A stretch of DNA of 64,000 nt. Origin: Circinella umbellata. Its lineage: Eukaryota > Mucoromycota > Mucoromycetes > Mucorales > Lichtheimiaceae. Below are positions 47,582-59,308 of the stretch, one piece after another. Every line of letters starts with the position of its first letter. Within the stretch, counting starts at the first letter, position 1. A program made the position numbers and the translations under genes. Location: NCBI GenBank assembly GCA_025093555.1, contig JAIWNF010000041.1:372001-436000 (forward strand). Direction: 5' to 3'. The notes beneath the pieces were generated by a model, which saw only the letters and a program-made list of their open reading frames with translations, ran no database searches and was not told the origin of the DNA.

Positions 47582-47935
47582 TATAGGTACACATATTCTT
47601 CACTAAATATGCGACGTTGCATTAAATTCTCTATTTCTACTATTTAGTAGTCAAATAATAGTGACTTAGAAAGTAATTTTAAGATATCAAATAGCTGATA
47701 AAAGTCAATTCTGAAAACATATGCAAGTCAAACAGTATTGGCTCCATTAAATATAAGAATCTTTAAGAACTCTAATCGCTGAAATGTGTTAAACTTCAAA
47801 ATAAGTTGTTTGGCCGACATATATTTCTTAGACTAGAAAACCTTTAACTAAATAGAATGATTCCTAAAGATTACTAATACAATAAAAAAATCAATGTATA
47901 ATAATATAATTTCATAAGTGATCATATCACTCTGG

Positions 47936-50090
47936 TTAAGGTTTCAACCCGCCTGTTTGCATTGAAAGTGAATTAAATGAGAATGTGAAAATTTTATTAT
48001 GCCAGTTTTTCCATTCCCTGAATTTCTGTGAAAATAATGAGGATGTGAAAGTTAACGATATGAAATTAACGGGGTTCCTCTGTACGATCATGTGATGAAT
48101 ACTGAGTCCATGCATCCAAAGTTCCTTTATCGTTTTCTTTCTTCCAAACAGTTGTTCCAAAAAACTTCATGAAGACGCACTAATTTATCCAGGCTTTGGC
48201 GAGATACAAATGAGTGTAGATCATTTACACTTTTAGGAAATTCCAAAGACAAGATTTCCAACATTGCTGTGATGGATGTGTTTGGGATGGTAGTTGTAAT
48301 ATATGCCTTCAAAGTGTAACCTATTATGTAAAAGTAAGTACAATTGATCTGACATGCCATCATGGCTTTATAATATATATACAAGAAGCTTACCATGTAT
48401 TTGGAAAGAAAATGATGCATTCAGTCCAGCTGAAGCATGTTGAGTCAGGTCAGCAAGTCGTAATAAATCACAACCAAGACCATCAAGGTTGGGTTCTGGT
48501 TCTCGAAGTTTGATTTCACCATAGCCTAAAGGCCTTCCATAACAGCGGTCAGTTTCGCATCCCCGAAAATCTGCTTTCACGTGAACTATGGTACTGACAC
48601 CGGCTTCCAGTGGAATGTCATTGGACCTATTATAAAGTTATGATATCAACAAGCAAATAGATGGGAAAATATATTTATTTTTACACTTACCAGCGTAAAT
48701 ATACTTGTTTTTCTGCATCGGAGAGTATTGGTGACAGGATTGGATCGAATGCTGAACTCCACAACTCTGGTTCGCCTGATACTACACCTTCTACCATTGT
48801 TCGGAATGGTAATTTATGTAGCCTATAATAGTAGATGTACATATTTAACATCGGTGAATCGGATACAATCAAGCTCAGTATGAGCGTAGGCCCAATTTAT
48901 TACTTACAAGTTTGCCAAACCGAATAGAATTGAAGCTTCACAGCGAGGCCGATCAATACCCATCAGGACCAACTTTCTTGCACATTGCATCAATGCTCCA
49001 GAGTTTGCGCCAATATTCTCAATAGACTGAATATAGCACTAATAAGAAAAAGAAGCAAAGAATTTCAATTAAATATAACACTCTAGCTAACAAATGATAC
49101 GTACATATACAGCATCAGAGACCAACGATGCAATAGTAGGATCGAAACTTTGTTTGCTGCCATACAGAGGCTGTGAGAGCTTTGTGTACAATTCGTTCAA
49201 CGTTTTCTCCTCGAAATATTCTCGCATTGATTCAGAATACTGGAACGGTTTCAACAAGACTATATATTTTAAAGCACTGAAAGGGTATATAGTTAGAAAA
49301 GCTAAGAAAAAGCCTACGATAAGGTATACAGCACCGGCAGAACTTACAGTAGTTCGTAAGTATGAGATTCTACTGATACACCATCTCCAGATGAGATGCA
49401 TCTTGCGGAAAATTGACGGAATGCAAGAAATTTATTTTCGAAACTTTTTTCTTCTACTGCTTTTTCACTCGATCTTCGTTTCTGATTTGATAGAAATATT
49501 CATTCAATCATTTCCAATAACTTCTATCCCAACTATCGTTGCCAATACTAACCACCGCTCTGTTTTCTTCATCAACTTTTTCTTCGTTTTCTTCACCAGG
49601 ATTATTTCGTTTTTTCATAATTTTAATAGTTGTCGATTGCTCCAGATTTGCGAGCTCTTCCTATAAACGTATCAAGGATAAGAATAAGCCAACAAGAACA
49701 CGATAGAAAATGAACACGAGTAAAAAACAAAACATAAAACATACTTCATTGACCATGCGGTCCAGTGCAAGCTTGCCGACTTTTTTACTTTGAAACTCCC
49801 AAAAGAACTTGTTTATTTTGTCCTTTGGTATTTTCTGTAGTTTGATTTTCGAAATGTTTAACTCAATAACCAGCCCGTTACAAAGCAAACACAGTTCCAC
49901 TCTACCTTCAACTCAGTTTTACAGGCTTCTAACAATTCAAAGCGGCGCGAACTTCTTGAAGAATCTTTTTGAAGTTTTTCAATATCGTCTTTATAAGCCA
50001 AATGGGCCTTGTCTTTGGAGACATTTGATGTGTGAAGTATGTATTGAAAATCATACTTGGTAATGTTTTTCCAGTCTTGAACAGGCAATG
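47936..50090 (-). pseudogene. Decayed copy X2 of the E-x-K family, longest copy
   Basis: From the 5' side it reads NITKYDFQYILHTSNVSKDK (50070), then a frame break near 49890, LNISKIKLQKIPKDKI and LALDRMVNE to a GTATGT intron (49742). Further blocks are LYTKLSQPLYGSKQSFDPTI (about 49170), SIENIGANSGALMQCARKL (about 49010), RTMVEGVVSGEPELWSSAFD (about 48770), GYGEIKLREPEPN with DLLRLADLTQHAS (about 48480), and YITTTIPNTSITAMLEIL with FVSRQSLDKLVRLHE (48300-48160). Introns between blocks have GT-AG ends. G-Y-G-E-I-K is the E-x-K motif seen as GFGEVK in X1. Frame breaks make it a probable pseudogene. It is inverted relative to X1, with about 6.5 kb between. Confidence 0.6.
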
Positions 50091-52018
50091 ACCAAAAATC
50101 TAAGGGGAAATGTAACAGCTTTTAAGATGTATCACTTTCAAACTAACAAAACCGCCTGGATTCTTACCTTTGATATTCAAGTCGTTAGGCAAATCAGATG
50201 GCATGGTAAACTGTATAAAAAGAGGAAGATTGGGACAAGAGTTGAGAAGTTAACAGATAAACACAACAAGCTGAGTGGAAAATGCCCTACATAAAATAAC
50301 ACAAACAATACACACACGTGTCTTTATCATCATATGCTTGCTTCAGCACATTCAACCTTCGACCCATAGTTTGTATTAATCTTTCCGTGGCGTAGATGAT
50401 CTGATGCAAAGGCTACTTTCTTAGTGGATTTGTAGTATATCGAACAACAGATTTAATAACAGTGGGCTGGTTACCAGAAGAACAAACCTATCCGGAATAT
50501 CTTCGGTGTTGTACGTAACTATCATTTAACGCTATCTGGGCATAAGGAGACCTAATTTTAATGCATGTACATTTCTAACCTTTTTGTCTTTGATTCTTCA
50601 TTAAGACTTATACGTCGACGATTCCTTTTATACTACATAATTCATCCTATACTCAGAGGATGACTTTTTGACGACCTTGCACATGACCGTTTATAATTGA
50701 CGGATGTTTACGACTTTAGTTGCAGCAACAATTCCAAATGTTTGTTACTCTGATAATCTCAGTTCCGGGATGCTATCCCTATTTACCATCAAATACATAG
50801 GTACTCATTGGCTGCAATAAAAACATACCGACGAATATGCAGCCCTCTTATCAAAAAAGCTTACAATCTCAACTTTAAACATGGTTGAATTTTTGGTCAC
50901 GGCCAAGAGAACATACCGCAAGAAAAATCTGGTTTTGTGCTATCATAAAACTTTGCTAACTAAAAACGATTCATCGATTTGGTCTGTCTCATGCCACAAC
51001 TTCAATTTGCCAGCTTTACCAAGCTGCCACTGACCCTGCCGAAATTTTTCTCGAATGCACTTACAAATATTACATCTGGGAACAAGTATAGGGACGCGTG
51101 TGGCATCCCGATCCCAATCCGGGTGCCATTTTAAAGATGATCCAGCAACTATCTTTCGACTAACTTCTTCCAATTATCAGCACTTCACATTAGCTCAACA
51201 CATCGACTCTTGCGGTCTACATATTTAAGCCATTTGGAGCATATTTATTGAATATTCATTTTCTATGATGAACTGTTCATAACCAAACAACGTCACATCT
51301 CATGCCTTCTTTTTACTTGCATAATTCCGACCACACACCTTGTAATAATAATGATACATATTAAAAATAACTAACGGGCAACATCACTTCCTTTATTCAC
51401 ACAACTCTCTTATTTCTTATCTCACCTTTTTTATTGCTTCTGTCCTTGTGTATTATCAGTTTCACGTGACAGTCCGCCGCACGCATGTCTCAAATAAACA
51501 AATACCAGTAGCTTTATTATGACGCCATCCACCTCCTCCTTACAAAAAAAAATTATTCACACAAGAAATATGGTTTTACTCGGACCTTTTCAAGATCAGA
51601 CAAACTTTATATGGCTGAACCACAGTTTGTTTTTTTTCGAAAGTCGTCAAGATATATTTATTGTATCTAAATTTAAACACTTATGTAGAACACCTTAAAC
51701 TTTATTGTGTAAAATTAAGCTCGTTGACCCAGTCAAGTAAATAACACAAGAACATCTACGTATGATAGACTTGGAAACGAAACATTTTTTATTTATTTTT
51801 ATTTTTCTGCGTATTTACTTTACCTTTTTTTCCCTGTCTGATTAGCTTTATATTTAGCGATGCCTGTTAAACAGGAAACAAATACAGTATACCTTGTCTA
51901 TTGAACCAAATAAACATTTTTGAAAAGAGTACGTATGTAACAGAATCATTGGTATGATAATGTAGATACATATATATAAATACAGTAAGTAACTGACAGC
52001 TACGTCCCACTGATAATA
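50091..52018. other. Intergenic region with one doubtful open frame
   Basis: A minus-strand frame at 50943-51173 encodes LKWHPDWDRDATRVPILVPR, CNICKCIREKF and a basic tail. The Trp/Cys content looks protein-like, but it lacks a proper start, a family match and splice context. The rest is AT-rich and shows nothing recognised. Confidence 0.3.
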
Positions 52019-53014
52019 CGTATGGTGCATTTCACTTGTAATCGCCAATAATTTATTTTATTTCAATTTTTCAACTTTAAAATCCGCTTCTTTATTTGGT
52101 AATTTGTGTTACAGTTATTACTTTTATAGATACTGTAATTGTTTTTGCGCCATCATAAAGTTGTGTTTTATACTACTTCTTTTGTAGGCTTATGGTATGA
52201 TTATATTCTGATAAAACACTAATATGTATTTATAAATTTAAACAGATAAATACATTACATTACTCAATAGTTTATATCATAGCTTAAAACTTAAAACTAA
52301 CTCCCTCCCTATTTTACATTTTTTTTCTTGTGTTTTACATAAACCAAAATCAAGAAACTTGTCTACGTACCTAGTATTACATATTACATTGCCTTTAGTA
52401 TGTAATTCTTTGCAGAATCAATTCTGCAATTAATATTAGCACTTAGAATTTAGAACTCTCTATTTTCTTATTTCCTTTTAAGTAATAGCAAAAATAACTA
52501 CAGTACACTACTGTAATAAGAAGAAGCTTATACATGTGAGGTATATAGTACAATCAATCTGTTTAAGCATTAATATTAAATGCAGTAAACTTTATCAAAT
52601 ATATGTATATTTTTGGTAGACTAAAAATTCTTTTCCATAGTTATCTTTATTTATGGCCTTAGATTCCAATATTGTGATACTGTGATACAGCTCATTCTAA
52701 GATTTTCACCTACTACTCATATCACGTGATCTGCTCTACCTATGCTTGAGAACTCCGATATGTAGTTTTCGTCTTTCAATTTTGTCTCTTGCCCAGCCAA
52801 ATTGGTCAGAAATGGGCTATGACCGACCAACTTTAACAAGCTTCAGCTTTTTTTTAAAACATTTTTACAACTTTCTAAACTTTAATAACTATTTATAATA
52901 AGCTTAAAAATAATACTTAAAGTGTGGATTTAGAAAATATTGATTTAGTGTGAAGCTGAAGCCTCTAGAAACCAGTGGGAATTATTGGCGATTACAAGTG
53001 AAATGCACCATACG
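52019..53014. mobile_element. 996-bp MITE-like element A with about 34-bp perfect inverted ends
   Basis: The left end (52019-52052) begins CGTATGGTGCATTTCACTTG and is repeated exactly inverted at 52981-53014. TA flanks both ends (52017-52018 and 53015-53016). The interior is AT-rich and non-coding. Parts of it, such as CCGACCAACTTTAACAAGCT (52822 on), match element B. It lies in the broken second copy of the pogo-like element. Confidence 0.8.
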
Positions 53015-53125
53015 TATAGTAATAAACCCTTCCTTCAATCTCATCTCAGCTCTTCCCTTTGTTTTCAGCTGGCTACATACTTTGTTTTCATAGCAATTAA
53101 GAATACACAATTACACATCCTTGTC

Positions 53126-53244
53126 GGGGACCTTGGCTGTGGATCAATTCTTTCTTTATTTAAATCGAAACATTTCACTACTGAGAACTAATTATGTAAT
53201 ATAAAAAGGAAATATTTTCTAAGTCTATAATCTCTATCTTCTTT
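53126..53244 (+). repeat. DIRS left inverted terminal repeat
   Basis: Begins GGGGACCTTGGCTG and ends ATCTCTATCTTCTT. It matches 57442-57559 in reverse complement with very few differences. Confidence 0.9.
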
Positions 53245-53290
53245 TTATTCGAACATTTTACTACGCTCCTGGAACTCACCGTCGTAGCTT

Positions 53291-54139
53291 ATGAATAGTG
53301 ATGATGCCACCCCCGCTTGGGCTAATGCCCTACTTCAACGCTTACAAGCCGTTGAACAACATTTGGCGACCACTGCCAATACCAACAATGACCCCAATGT
53401 CACTGTACGCAATCCCGGTGCCGACTTTCATCCCACTGAAGAGATGCTGGCGCAATATCCCTTCATTCAAGAAGATTTTTTCAAACGACCTTTGGATGAT
53501 TCACAGCGTCGACAATTCCTCTTCGATTGTCCTAAGAATGCCATACGCAATTATGATCCACCAAAACTCAATAAAGTCACCATTTCTGCATCTGCAAAAC
53601 ACTTTGATTCAGCTCTTCATAATATTCAGTATCGTCTATCAGGTCTTACCAGACCATTGGATTGGTTTTTGTACCAAAATCTACATGGTAATATCAATGA
53701 CACCAATATTCGACAACAGGGCAGTGACTTTGCACAGGCGATGCATGAACTTTTATCTGATTTGGCTTCATATATCACCACTTTACGTACTGATAATTTG
53801 TACAAGGGTCTCCCAAATCATCTTGAGGCGCCTAGTTCTCAACAAGAAAATTTTTTGGTCAACACCCAAGACATGTTGGACCATATTAAACTTCAGCAAT
53901 CCATTCAGCTCGCCACTCAGCATCGCTCGAAGAAAAACAAGGGACCTCGATCCTATACGTATCAGAAACAAGACTATGAAAAACCAGCTATTGAACAAGC
54001 TCAGCGTCACTCCGCTGATAATCATAATCAACACCAATCGTCTTCATTTACTACAATTAACAATGGGGGTTCAAGACCCTACCAACAATCTCAGCAGCGG
54101 GATTTTCACCCTCGCCAGTCTCACCAGAGAACACAATAA
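53291..54139 (+). CDS. DIRS ORF1, GAG-like
   Basis: 282 residues, starting MNSDDATPAWANALLQRLQA just inside the left repeat. The N-terminal half has an amphipathic helix, then PFIQEDFFKRPLDDSQRRQF. The C-terminal third is rich in Q, H, S and R and probably disordered or nucleic-acid binding. The position (first ORF, before RT) and the composition fit the GAG-like protein of fungal DIRS elements; no zinc knuckle is seen. The plus-strand frame at 53298-54239 is an overlapping shadow. The RT frame begins overlapping its end. Confidence 0.75.
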   Translation: MNSDDATPAWANALLQRLQAVEQHLATTANTNNDPNVTVRNPGADFHPTEEMLAQYPFIQEDFFKRPLDDSQRRQFLFDCPKNAIRNYDPPKLNKVTISASAKHFDSALHNIQYRLSGLTRPLDWFLYQNLHGNINDTNIRQQGSDFAQAMHELLSDLASYITTLRTDNLYKGLPNHLEAPSSQQENFLVNTQDMLDHIKLQQSIQLATQHRSKKNKGPRSYTYQKQDYEKPAIEQAQRHSADNHNQHQSSSFTTINNGGSRPYQQSQQRDFHPRQSHQRTQ

Positions 54140-56297
54140 AAAGCGTAGGTGGTCGACTCTCTCTTTTTTGCTCTACCTGGTCTCATTCTCTTGGCTTTCA
54201 AGTTTCACCATGTGTAGTATCCTAGAATTAAGAGTGTAAAATACTGGAGATTCTAAGGGTCTACCCCTGATAAAGCTAAAAAGGATCTTCCTAAGAATAA
54301 GGTTATCATACCTTAAGATAGCATTCTTTAAGATACATTCTTTAAGATACATTCTTCAGATGACATACCAGAGATAGCCCATCATAATAAACAACTCATA
54401 TAAATAGACCAACTCGTACATAGAATAATAATCTTTATCTTATTTTTCAAGAATAAACACTGTTTCAAAGGACTCATCGTTTTATTATATTTTATTGTTA
54501 AACTAAACTATTATTCTATCTTACACCTCACCATGGCTCCGAACAATTCTCAGAAACGGTTACCGCTTACCGCTAAGGTCTCCACCGCCACTTACAAACC
54601 ACCAACTTTTTCCGCACTCCTCAGTAGACTCCACTTCAATAATCGATCAAGAAATCAAGACCTTAGTGGCGAAAGAGGCTATCGAACCCATCTCCCCTTG
54701 TACTCCGGGCTTCCGATCTCGCCTTTTCTTACTCCCGAAAAAGGATGGGGGCCTTCGTCCTGTACTCAACCTCAGACCACTGAATCAATATCTACCAAAA
54801 ATACACTTCAAAATGGAATCTTGGCCAACCATCACCAACATGCTACAACCAGGCGATTACCTCACATCGATCGATCTAAAAGATGCTTTTCATCACATTC
54901 CAATTCATCCTCAACATCGTCATCTATTACAATTCCAATGGAGACAGAAACTTTATCAATACAAGGTGCTGCCGTTTGGCCTCAGCCTGTCACCTATCGT
55001 TTTCACAAAAACATTAAAACCACTTCTGAAATGGGCTCGGCGCCAAGGTATTCGATTGACAGCCTATATGGACGACCTTTTGATCATGGCCAAATCAGCT
55101 CTGAAAGCCCAAAAACATACTCAAATGATATCACAAAAATTACAAGAACTCGGCTGGCTTCTCAACACAGAGAAATCTCAATTAATTCCAACACAAAATA
55201 TCAATAATCATTTGGGCATGAGCATCAATACAACAACAATGATGATTTCAATTCCAGGCAAGAAAATTCGAACAATTCGACGGCTGGCATATCAACTGCT
55301 CTATATGAAGATGATCCTATGGCCAAAGTTAGCACAGTTCATCGGCTCAGCGGTAGCAACTCAATTGGGGAATCAGCAAGCAAGATTTCGTACTCAGCAT
55401 TTGTTGACCCGATTGAATCAAACTCGTCAGAAACAAATAGCTTCAATCACAGCACCTATGCAACAAGAACTGGTATGGTGGATTTCCCAACTTCAAACTT
55501 GGAATGGATCCCATATCATCCAACACCAACCAACAACACAACTCTTCACCGATGCTTCGACCAGCGGCTATGGTATAGTTCAGAACAATATATACCTATC
55601 TGGCAAGTGGACTGCACAAGAACGGCATTACCATATCAACTATTTGGAACTTCTGACAGTCTGGAAAGCCTTACAAACTCCCAGCTTAATCAACACACCA
55701 CACATACAACTGTGCATGGACAACATCAGTGCGATAGCATATATCCATCATTTTGGAGGAACCAAATCAAAAATGCTCAACTCCTTAGCCATGAAGATAT
55801 GGAAATTTTGTTTTCAACACAATATAACACTCACCACGCTATATGTCCCATCAGCACAAAACCCAGCCGACTCGCCATCACGTGCCATGACGACACAAAA
55901 CGAATGGAAATTACCAGTAACAGTATATCAACAATTAAATCAACTTTGGGGTCCCCACCAGCTCGACTTCTTCGCCTCAGCAACAAATCGACAGACCAAA
56001 CAATTCATGAGCTGGAACCATCACCCACAGGCACTTTGGACCAATGCATTCAGCAAACAATGGACGCACACAATGGGCCACTTATATCTAGCCCCACCAT
56101 GGAATCTGATATTACAGTGTCTACAACGGCTAATCCAACACCCACTCTCAGCAACATTGATTACACCGAATCGGCCCTCAGCCCCTTGGTGTCCGCTCGC
56201 AACCCAACTCGCCATACAGCCACCGATTGTCATCAGCACCACAACAAACGACCAAGATCTGTTGAACAAGAATCCCACTTGGACCTTACTAGCATAG
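54090..56297 (+). pseudogene. DIRS reverse transcriptase / RNase H / methyltransferase-like ORF, split by a solo LTR
   Basis: Before the LTR the frame reads KSVGGRLSLFCSTWSHSLGF (about 54140-54200); after it, at 54531, it resumes with PWLRTILRNGYRLPLRSPPP. RT motifs follow: LFLLPKKDGGLRPVLNLRPL, LTSIDLKDAFHHIPI and the catalytic YMDD (about 55063). RNase H has LFTDASTSGYG (about 55547), YLELLTVWKAL and MDNISAIAYI. After that come LDFFASATNRQTK and LAPPWNLIL, the methyltransferase-like part known from DIRS elements. The coding sequence downstream of the insertion is intact to TAG at 56295-56297. The LTR plus duplication adds 323 bp and so breaks the frame. Confidence 0.88.
54213..54530. mobile_element. 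318-bp solo LTR with 5-bp target duplication CCATG
   Basis: The segment starts TGTAGTATCC and ends TTACACCTCA, the usual TG...CA. It is flanked by CCATG at 54208-54212 and 54531-54535. It contains a TATA-like ATATAAATAG (about 54399) and three AAGATACATTC-type repeats (54317-54351). Removing it with one CCATG restores the conserved RT frame across the site. No internal retrotransposon sequence remains, so it arose by LTR-LTR recombination. Confidence 0.88.
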
Positions 56298-56299
56298 AA

Positions 56300-57324
56300 C
56301 CTAGGCGCAAAACGCTCAAATCAGCTTCTGGGGCCGCAATAGCGATTGTCAATAAAACCAAAATGGTTAATCCATCAACAAAAATTAGACAAGATGTGTA
56401 CCAGCGTTGGTGTGAATTTACAGACTTAAACTTTATGGAACCAAATGTTTTTCATTTGACCAGCTTTCTTGCTTCGCAGTATGAAACCAAGCATTGGAAA
56501 ATTAGTACGGTCTTTGCCTATCAATCTTCTATTCTGGCTCTTTTTCCTACTGATCAAAGCAACCAGATACGTAATCATCAGCACTTCCAAGACTTCCAAA
56601 AAGGCTTACGTCAAGGCATAGTCCTTCCACAAAAATCATATGAATATGACTTACAACCAGCATTAAATTATATCATCTCATTGGGTGACAATACAGGTAT
56701 GACGATCGAACTCTTAACCGCCAAACTAGCATGGTTACTAGCAATGGTTGGTTTCCTACGTCCTTCTGACCTTGAATGTATCGACCTCAATCAATGTTCT
56801 ATTTCTTCTGAAAATATTCTCTCGCTTGTGATTGTCGCTCCCAAAGAAAAATGCAGTGGTATACGCGTATATGCATTACAAAAACCGTCGCTATACATCC
56901 CCATTCTGATCACCTGGTTTGTCCTGTCAACACTTACAAGGTGTATTGTTCTCGAGTTGCTTCTACTCTTGTTTCTGTTCCCCATCCGGTCTTCCCTCAA
57001 GTATCATTAGTACCACTATTACGCTATGTCAACCATCATGATCAAGGCTTATCAAGTCAGCATATTAGCAAATACATTAATCAAATCATGAAGTTTGTTG
57101 GCCGTCCACCTGGAGCACCTCTTCCCAAGGCAAGAGCTTTAGGCGCTACTCTGGCAGCACAAGCAGGCGTGTCCGTTGAAAATCTTGTGGTACAAGGCAA
57201 CTGGTCGTCAAGGAAAATGTTTGAACAATTTTACCGCATTTCCGTCCAAACTAAAGAGAATTTTACTTTAAGTACTCTGGATACACAGCCAAGGTCCCCG
57301 ACAAGGATGTGTAATATACAGTAA
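56300..57324 (+). pseudogene. DIRS tyrosine recombinase, frameshifted
   Basis: Integrates the circular DIRS intermediate. The frame runs STKIRQDVYQRWCEFTDLNF, LTSFLASQYE and WLLAMVGFLRPSDLECIDL (Arg I near 56757). It then breaks at an A-run near 56880 and continues one frame over with VAIHPHSDHLVCPVNTYKVY, PKARALGATLAAQAGVSV (second Arg), QGNWSSRKMFEQFYRIS (nucleophilic Tyr near 57234) and a stop at 57322-57324. The frame change fits loss of one A from the run, so the recombinase is probably inactive. The long plus frame from 55319 to about 56290 overlaps RT/RNase H and is a shadow. Confidence 0.8.
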
Positions 57325-57377
57325 CGACGACATAGGAAGTCGTCTACAACATTACACGACAAAGGGGACCTTGGCTG
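57284..57377. repeat. DIRS internal complementary region
   Basis: The first part (CACAGCCAAGGTCCCCGACA ...) is the complement of the left extremity at 53110-53141. The second part (from TACAGTAACGACGACATAGG) is the complement of the right extremity, ending at 57606. The two meet near 57316. Confidence 0.9.
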
Positions 57378-57441
57378 TCCCCACCCTCCCTTCCCTTTAT
57401 TTATTTATTTTATTTATTATTTATTATTACTGTTCTCATTC

Positions 57442-57559
57442 AAGAAGATAGAGATTATAGACTTAGAAAATATTTCCTTTTTATATTACATAATTAGTTC
57501 TCAGTAGTGAAATGTTTCGATTTAAATAAAGAAAGAATTGATCCTCAGCCAAGGTCCCC
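57442..57559 (-). repeat. DIRS right inverted terminal repeat
   Basis: Reverse complement of 53126-53244. It is followed by a 46-bp right extension (57560-57606) not present at the left end, as in other DIRS elements. Confidence 0.9.
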
Positions 57560-57900
57560 TTTGTCGTGTAATGTTGTAGACGACTTCCTATGTCGTCGTT
57601 ACTGTACAATCATTCTTGTCGTCAAGAGAAAGCTTATCAACATCTTGTACAATTACAGTGTCTCTTTTTCGCCAACTTCACAGATGCTTTTTTCTTCTTC
57701 CTCATCTGCGTACGTACGTGCGTACTTCTTTTCAACTTTGTCATGTACTTGTTCATTATCATTGAATATGCAATTATGCTGTTGATACAATTCATTTTTA
57801 CTCATTTATTCAACTGCTAACTAGGGTCCATATTAAACACACTTTGTTCTAATTCATTATTAATCCAGTCTCTGGTTAATTATTACTACTATTTGATGTA

Positions 57901-58999
57901 TATGGTGTATTTCACTTATAACCGCCAAAATTGAGAAATTGTTTCAATTTTGTCATTTAGAACACCGCTACTATATATAGTAGATATTATGCTTATTGTG
58001 TAACGAAAGTAGGGAAAAAATCTCTGATCAGTGATGCTAATATGGCGATATGAACTATATTTCCTAGAGGAAATTTTTTTAACTAAATCAGCTGCTTCAT
58101 TAATTGAAATGCTTTGTAAATATGCATTTTAAGAAACTATAAAAAAAAGCATTGAACTACGGTTAGATTTAATTGATGGGGGAAAGGCTAAGAAAAAATC
58201 ATCCAAATATTGTCTGAAAGCCTAAAATAAATAACCACTGTTAACTTGTATTGTTCGTTTTGCTGCTTCAGTAGTATCTTTTAATCCAGCTGCATTTGCA
58301 CTAGTATTTTTTATAGAGTTCAAAGATATGACTTACATCTTCTGCAGTTTTACAAAGAGCTGTTTTCTGGTTGCGGACAACAGGCTATAAGGTTACTATG
58401 TAGTAATGTTCTACGTACACAACAATTATTATAATCTTGTATCTGCAATTACTTCATTTTCCATTTCTTTTTAAAACTTCATGGAGCATGATGATTAAAC
58501 CAACAAAAAAAGCCTAGATTCTCTTAAAATTAGTTTTATGGTACTCACTTTTAAAATAGCAGATATATTGCTTATCTGCTGTTCCAATTATAATGCCCCT
58601 TTCTCTTTTTTTATTGAAATTTTCAGTATATTAGATATATATTCCCCAATTAATCATTTCATCTTTGTTAGATAAATATACTAACCCACACAGTGCTTGT
58701 AGCTGCACATTGGAATTACATGTTTCTACTTAGAAGTTTTGTGTAACATAGCGGAGATATATACACCAATTGTTTCAATTTTCTTCTCTCTCTGCTAAAT
58801 TTGAGCTTCACCGATCAACTTTGACGACCTTCAGCTTCATCACAACTTTTTTTTGTGGGAAGCTAATCCATAATAAATGTTTTAAATATACATAAGAATA
58901 TATGTTATCGATTAAAAAATCAAAATATTTAGTTTGCATGTCTCTGAAGCTCTCTAAATCTAAGGTAAAATCCAGGCGGTTATAAGTGAAATACACCAT
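57901..58999. mobile_element. About 1.1-kb MITE-like element B, relative of A
   Basis: The left end TATGGTGTATTTCACTTATA (57901 on, continuing ACCGCC) is inverted at about 58974-58999. The ends match those of element A at most positions. The interior shares the CTTCA/CTTT-rich block (CCGATCAACTTTGACGACCT, 58811 on). It interrupts the pogo-like copy P2 at a site that can be read in P1 (about 45605). The duplication is probably TA. Confidence 0.7.
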
Positions 59000-59308
59000 A
59001 CATTACGTAGTATCATTTTTATCAGTAACAGATTAGTTCATAGCAGCTAGCTACTACATGATATGAACTATCATTTTTTTTATCTTATTCGTACAGCTTA
59101 ATTTAATTATAGTTATTTTTCCAGTATATTCTACATAGAAAAGGGCTCTTTCCGCTATTCAACACTTTTACCTAATTTAGCAAAAAAAGTAGTCTACTCT
59201 AACACTTCTAATAAATCCAAAATTCACAAAAAAGATATAATCTATCATCCATATCAAAAACCACAACTGGGCACTCAACATCGTAAACTGGCTACTGCAA
59301 GAACCACG

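Larger units (their letters stand above)
53110..57606 (+). mobile_element. DIRS-type retrotransposon with inverted ends and internal complementary region
   Basis: DIRS elements replicate through a circular intermediate and integrate with a tyrosine recombinase, without target duplication. The ends carry inverted repeats of about 118 bp (53126-53244 and 57442-57559) that are almost identical. An internal region (57284-57377) is the complement of the outermost left end followed by the outermost right end, the hallmark needed for circle formation. It encodes a GAG-like ORF, RT/RNase H with a methyltransferase-like tail, and a tyrosine recombinase. The P1 copy gives the empty target site around 45885-45900. 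A solo LTR has inserted at 54213-54530. Confidence 0.92.
53016..59139 (-). mobile_element. Second pogo-like copy P2, reverse orientation, heavily interrupted
   Basis: Three segments match P1 in reverse complement and in order: 53016-53109 (P1 from about 45960 to 45880), 57607-57900 (about 45895-45620) and 59000-59139 (about 45600-45485). The gaps are element A (at the left side), the DIRS element and element B. At 59139 the match stops where the LINE begins. A short TACAGTAAGTA at 51981-51991 may be the lost left end, but the intervening match is poor. Confidence 0.7.

Noticed and set aside
54533..55207. Plus-strand frame at the start of the DIRS RT
   Set aside because: The conserved RT motifs lie in another frame over the same bases.
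55319..56290. Long plus-strand frame overlapping RT/RNase H
   Set aside because: It is out of frame with the conserved RNase H motifs and is Ser/Thr/Asn-rich as shadows are; only the part after about 56300 is the recombinase.
53126..57559. Inverted ends considered as a DNA transposon
   Set aside because: RT, tyrosine recombinase and the internal complementary region identify a DIRS retrotransposon instead.
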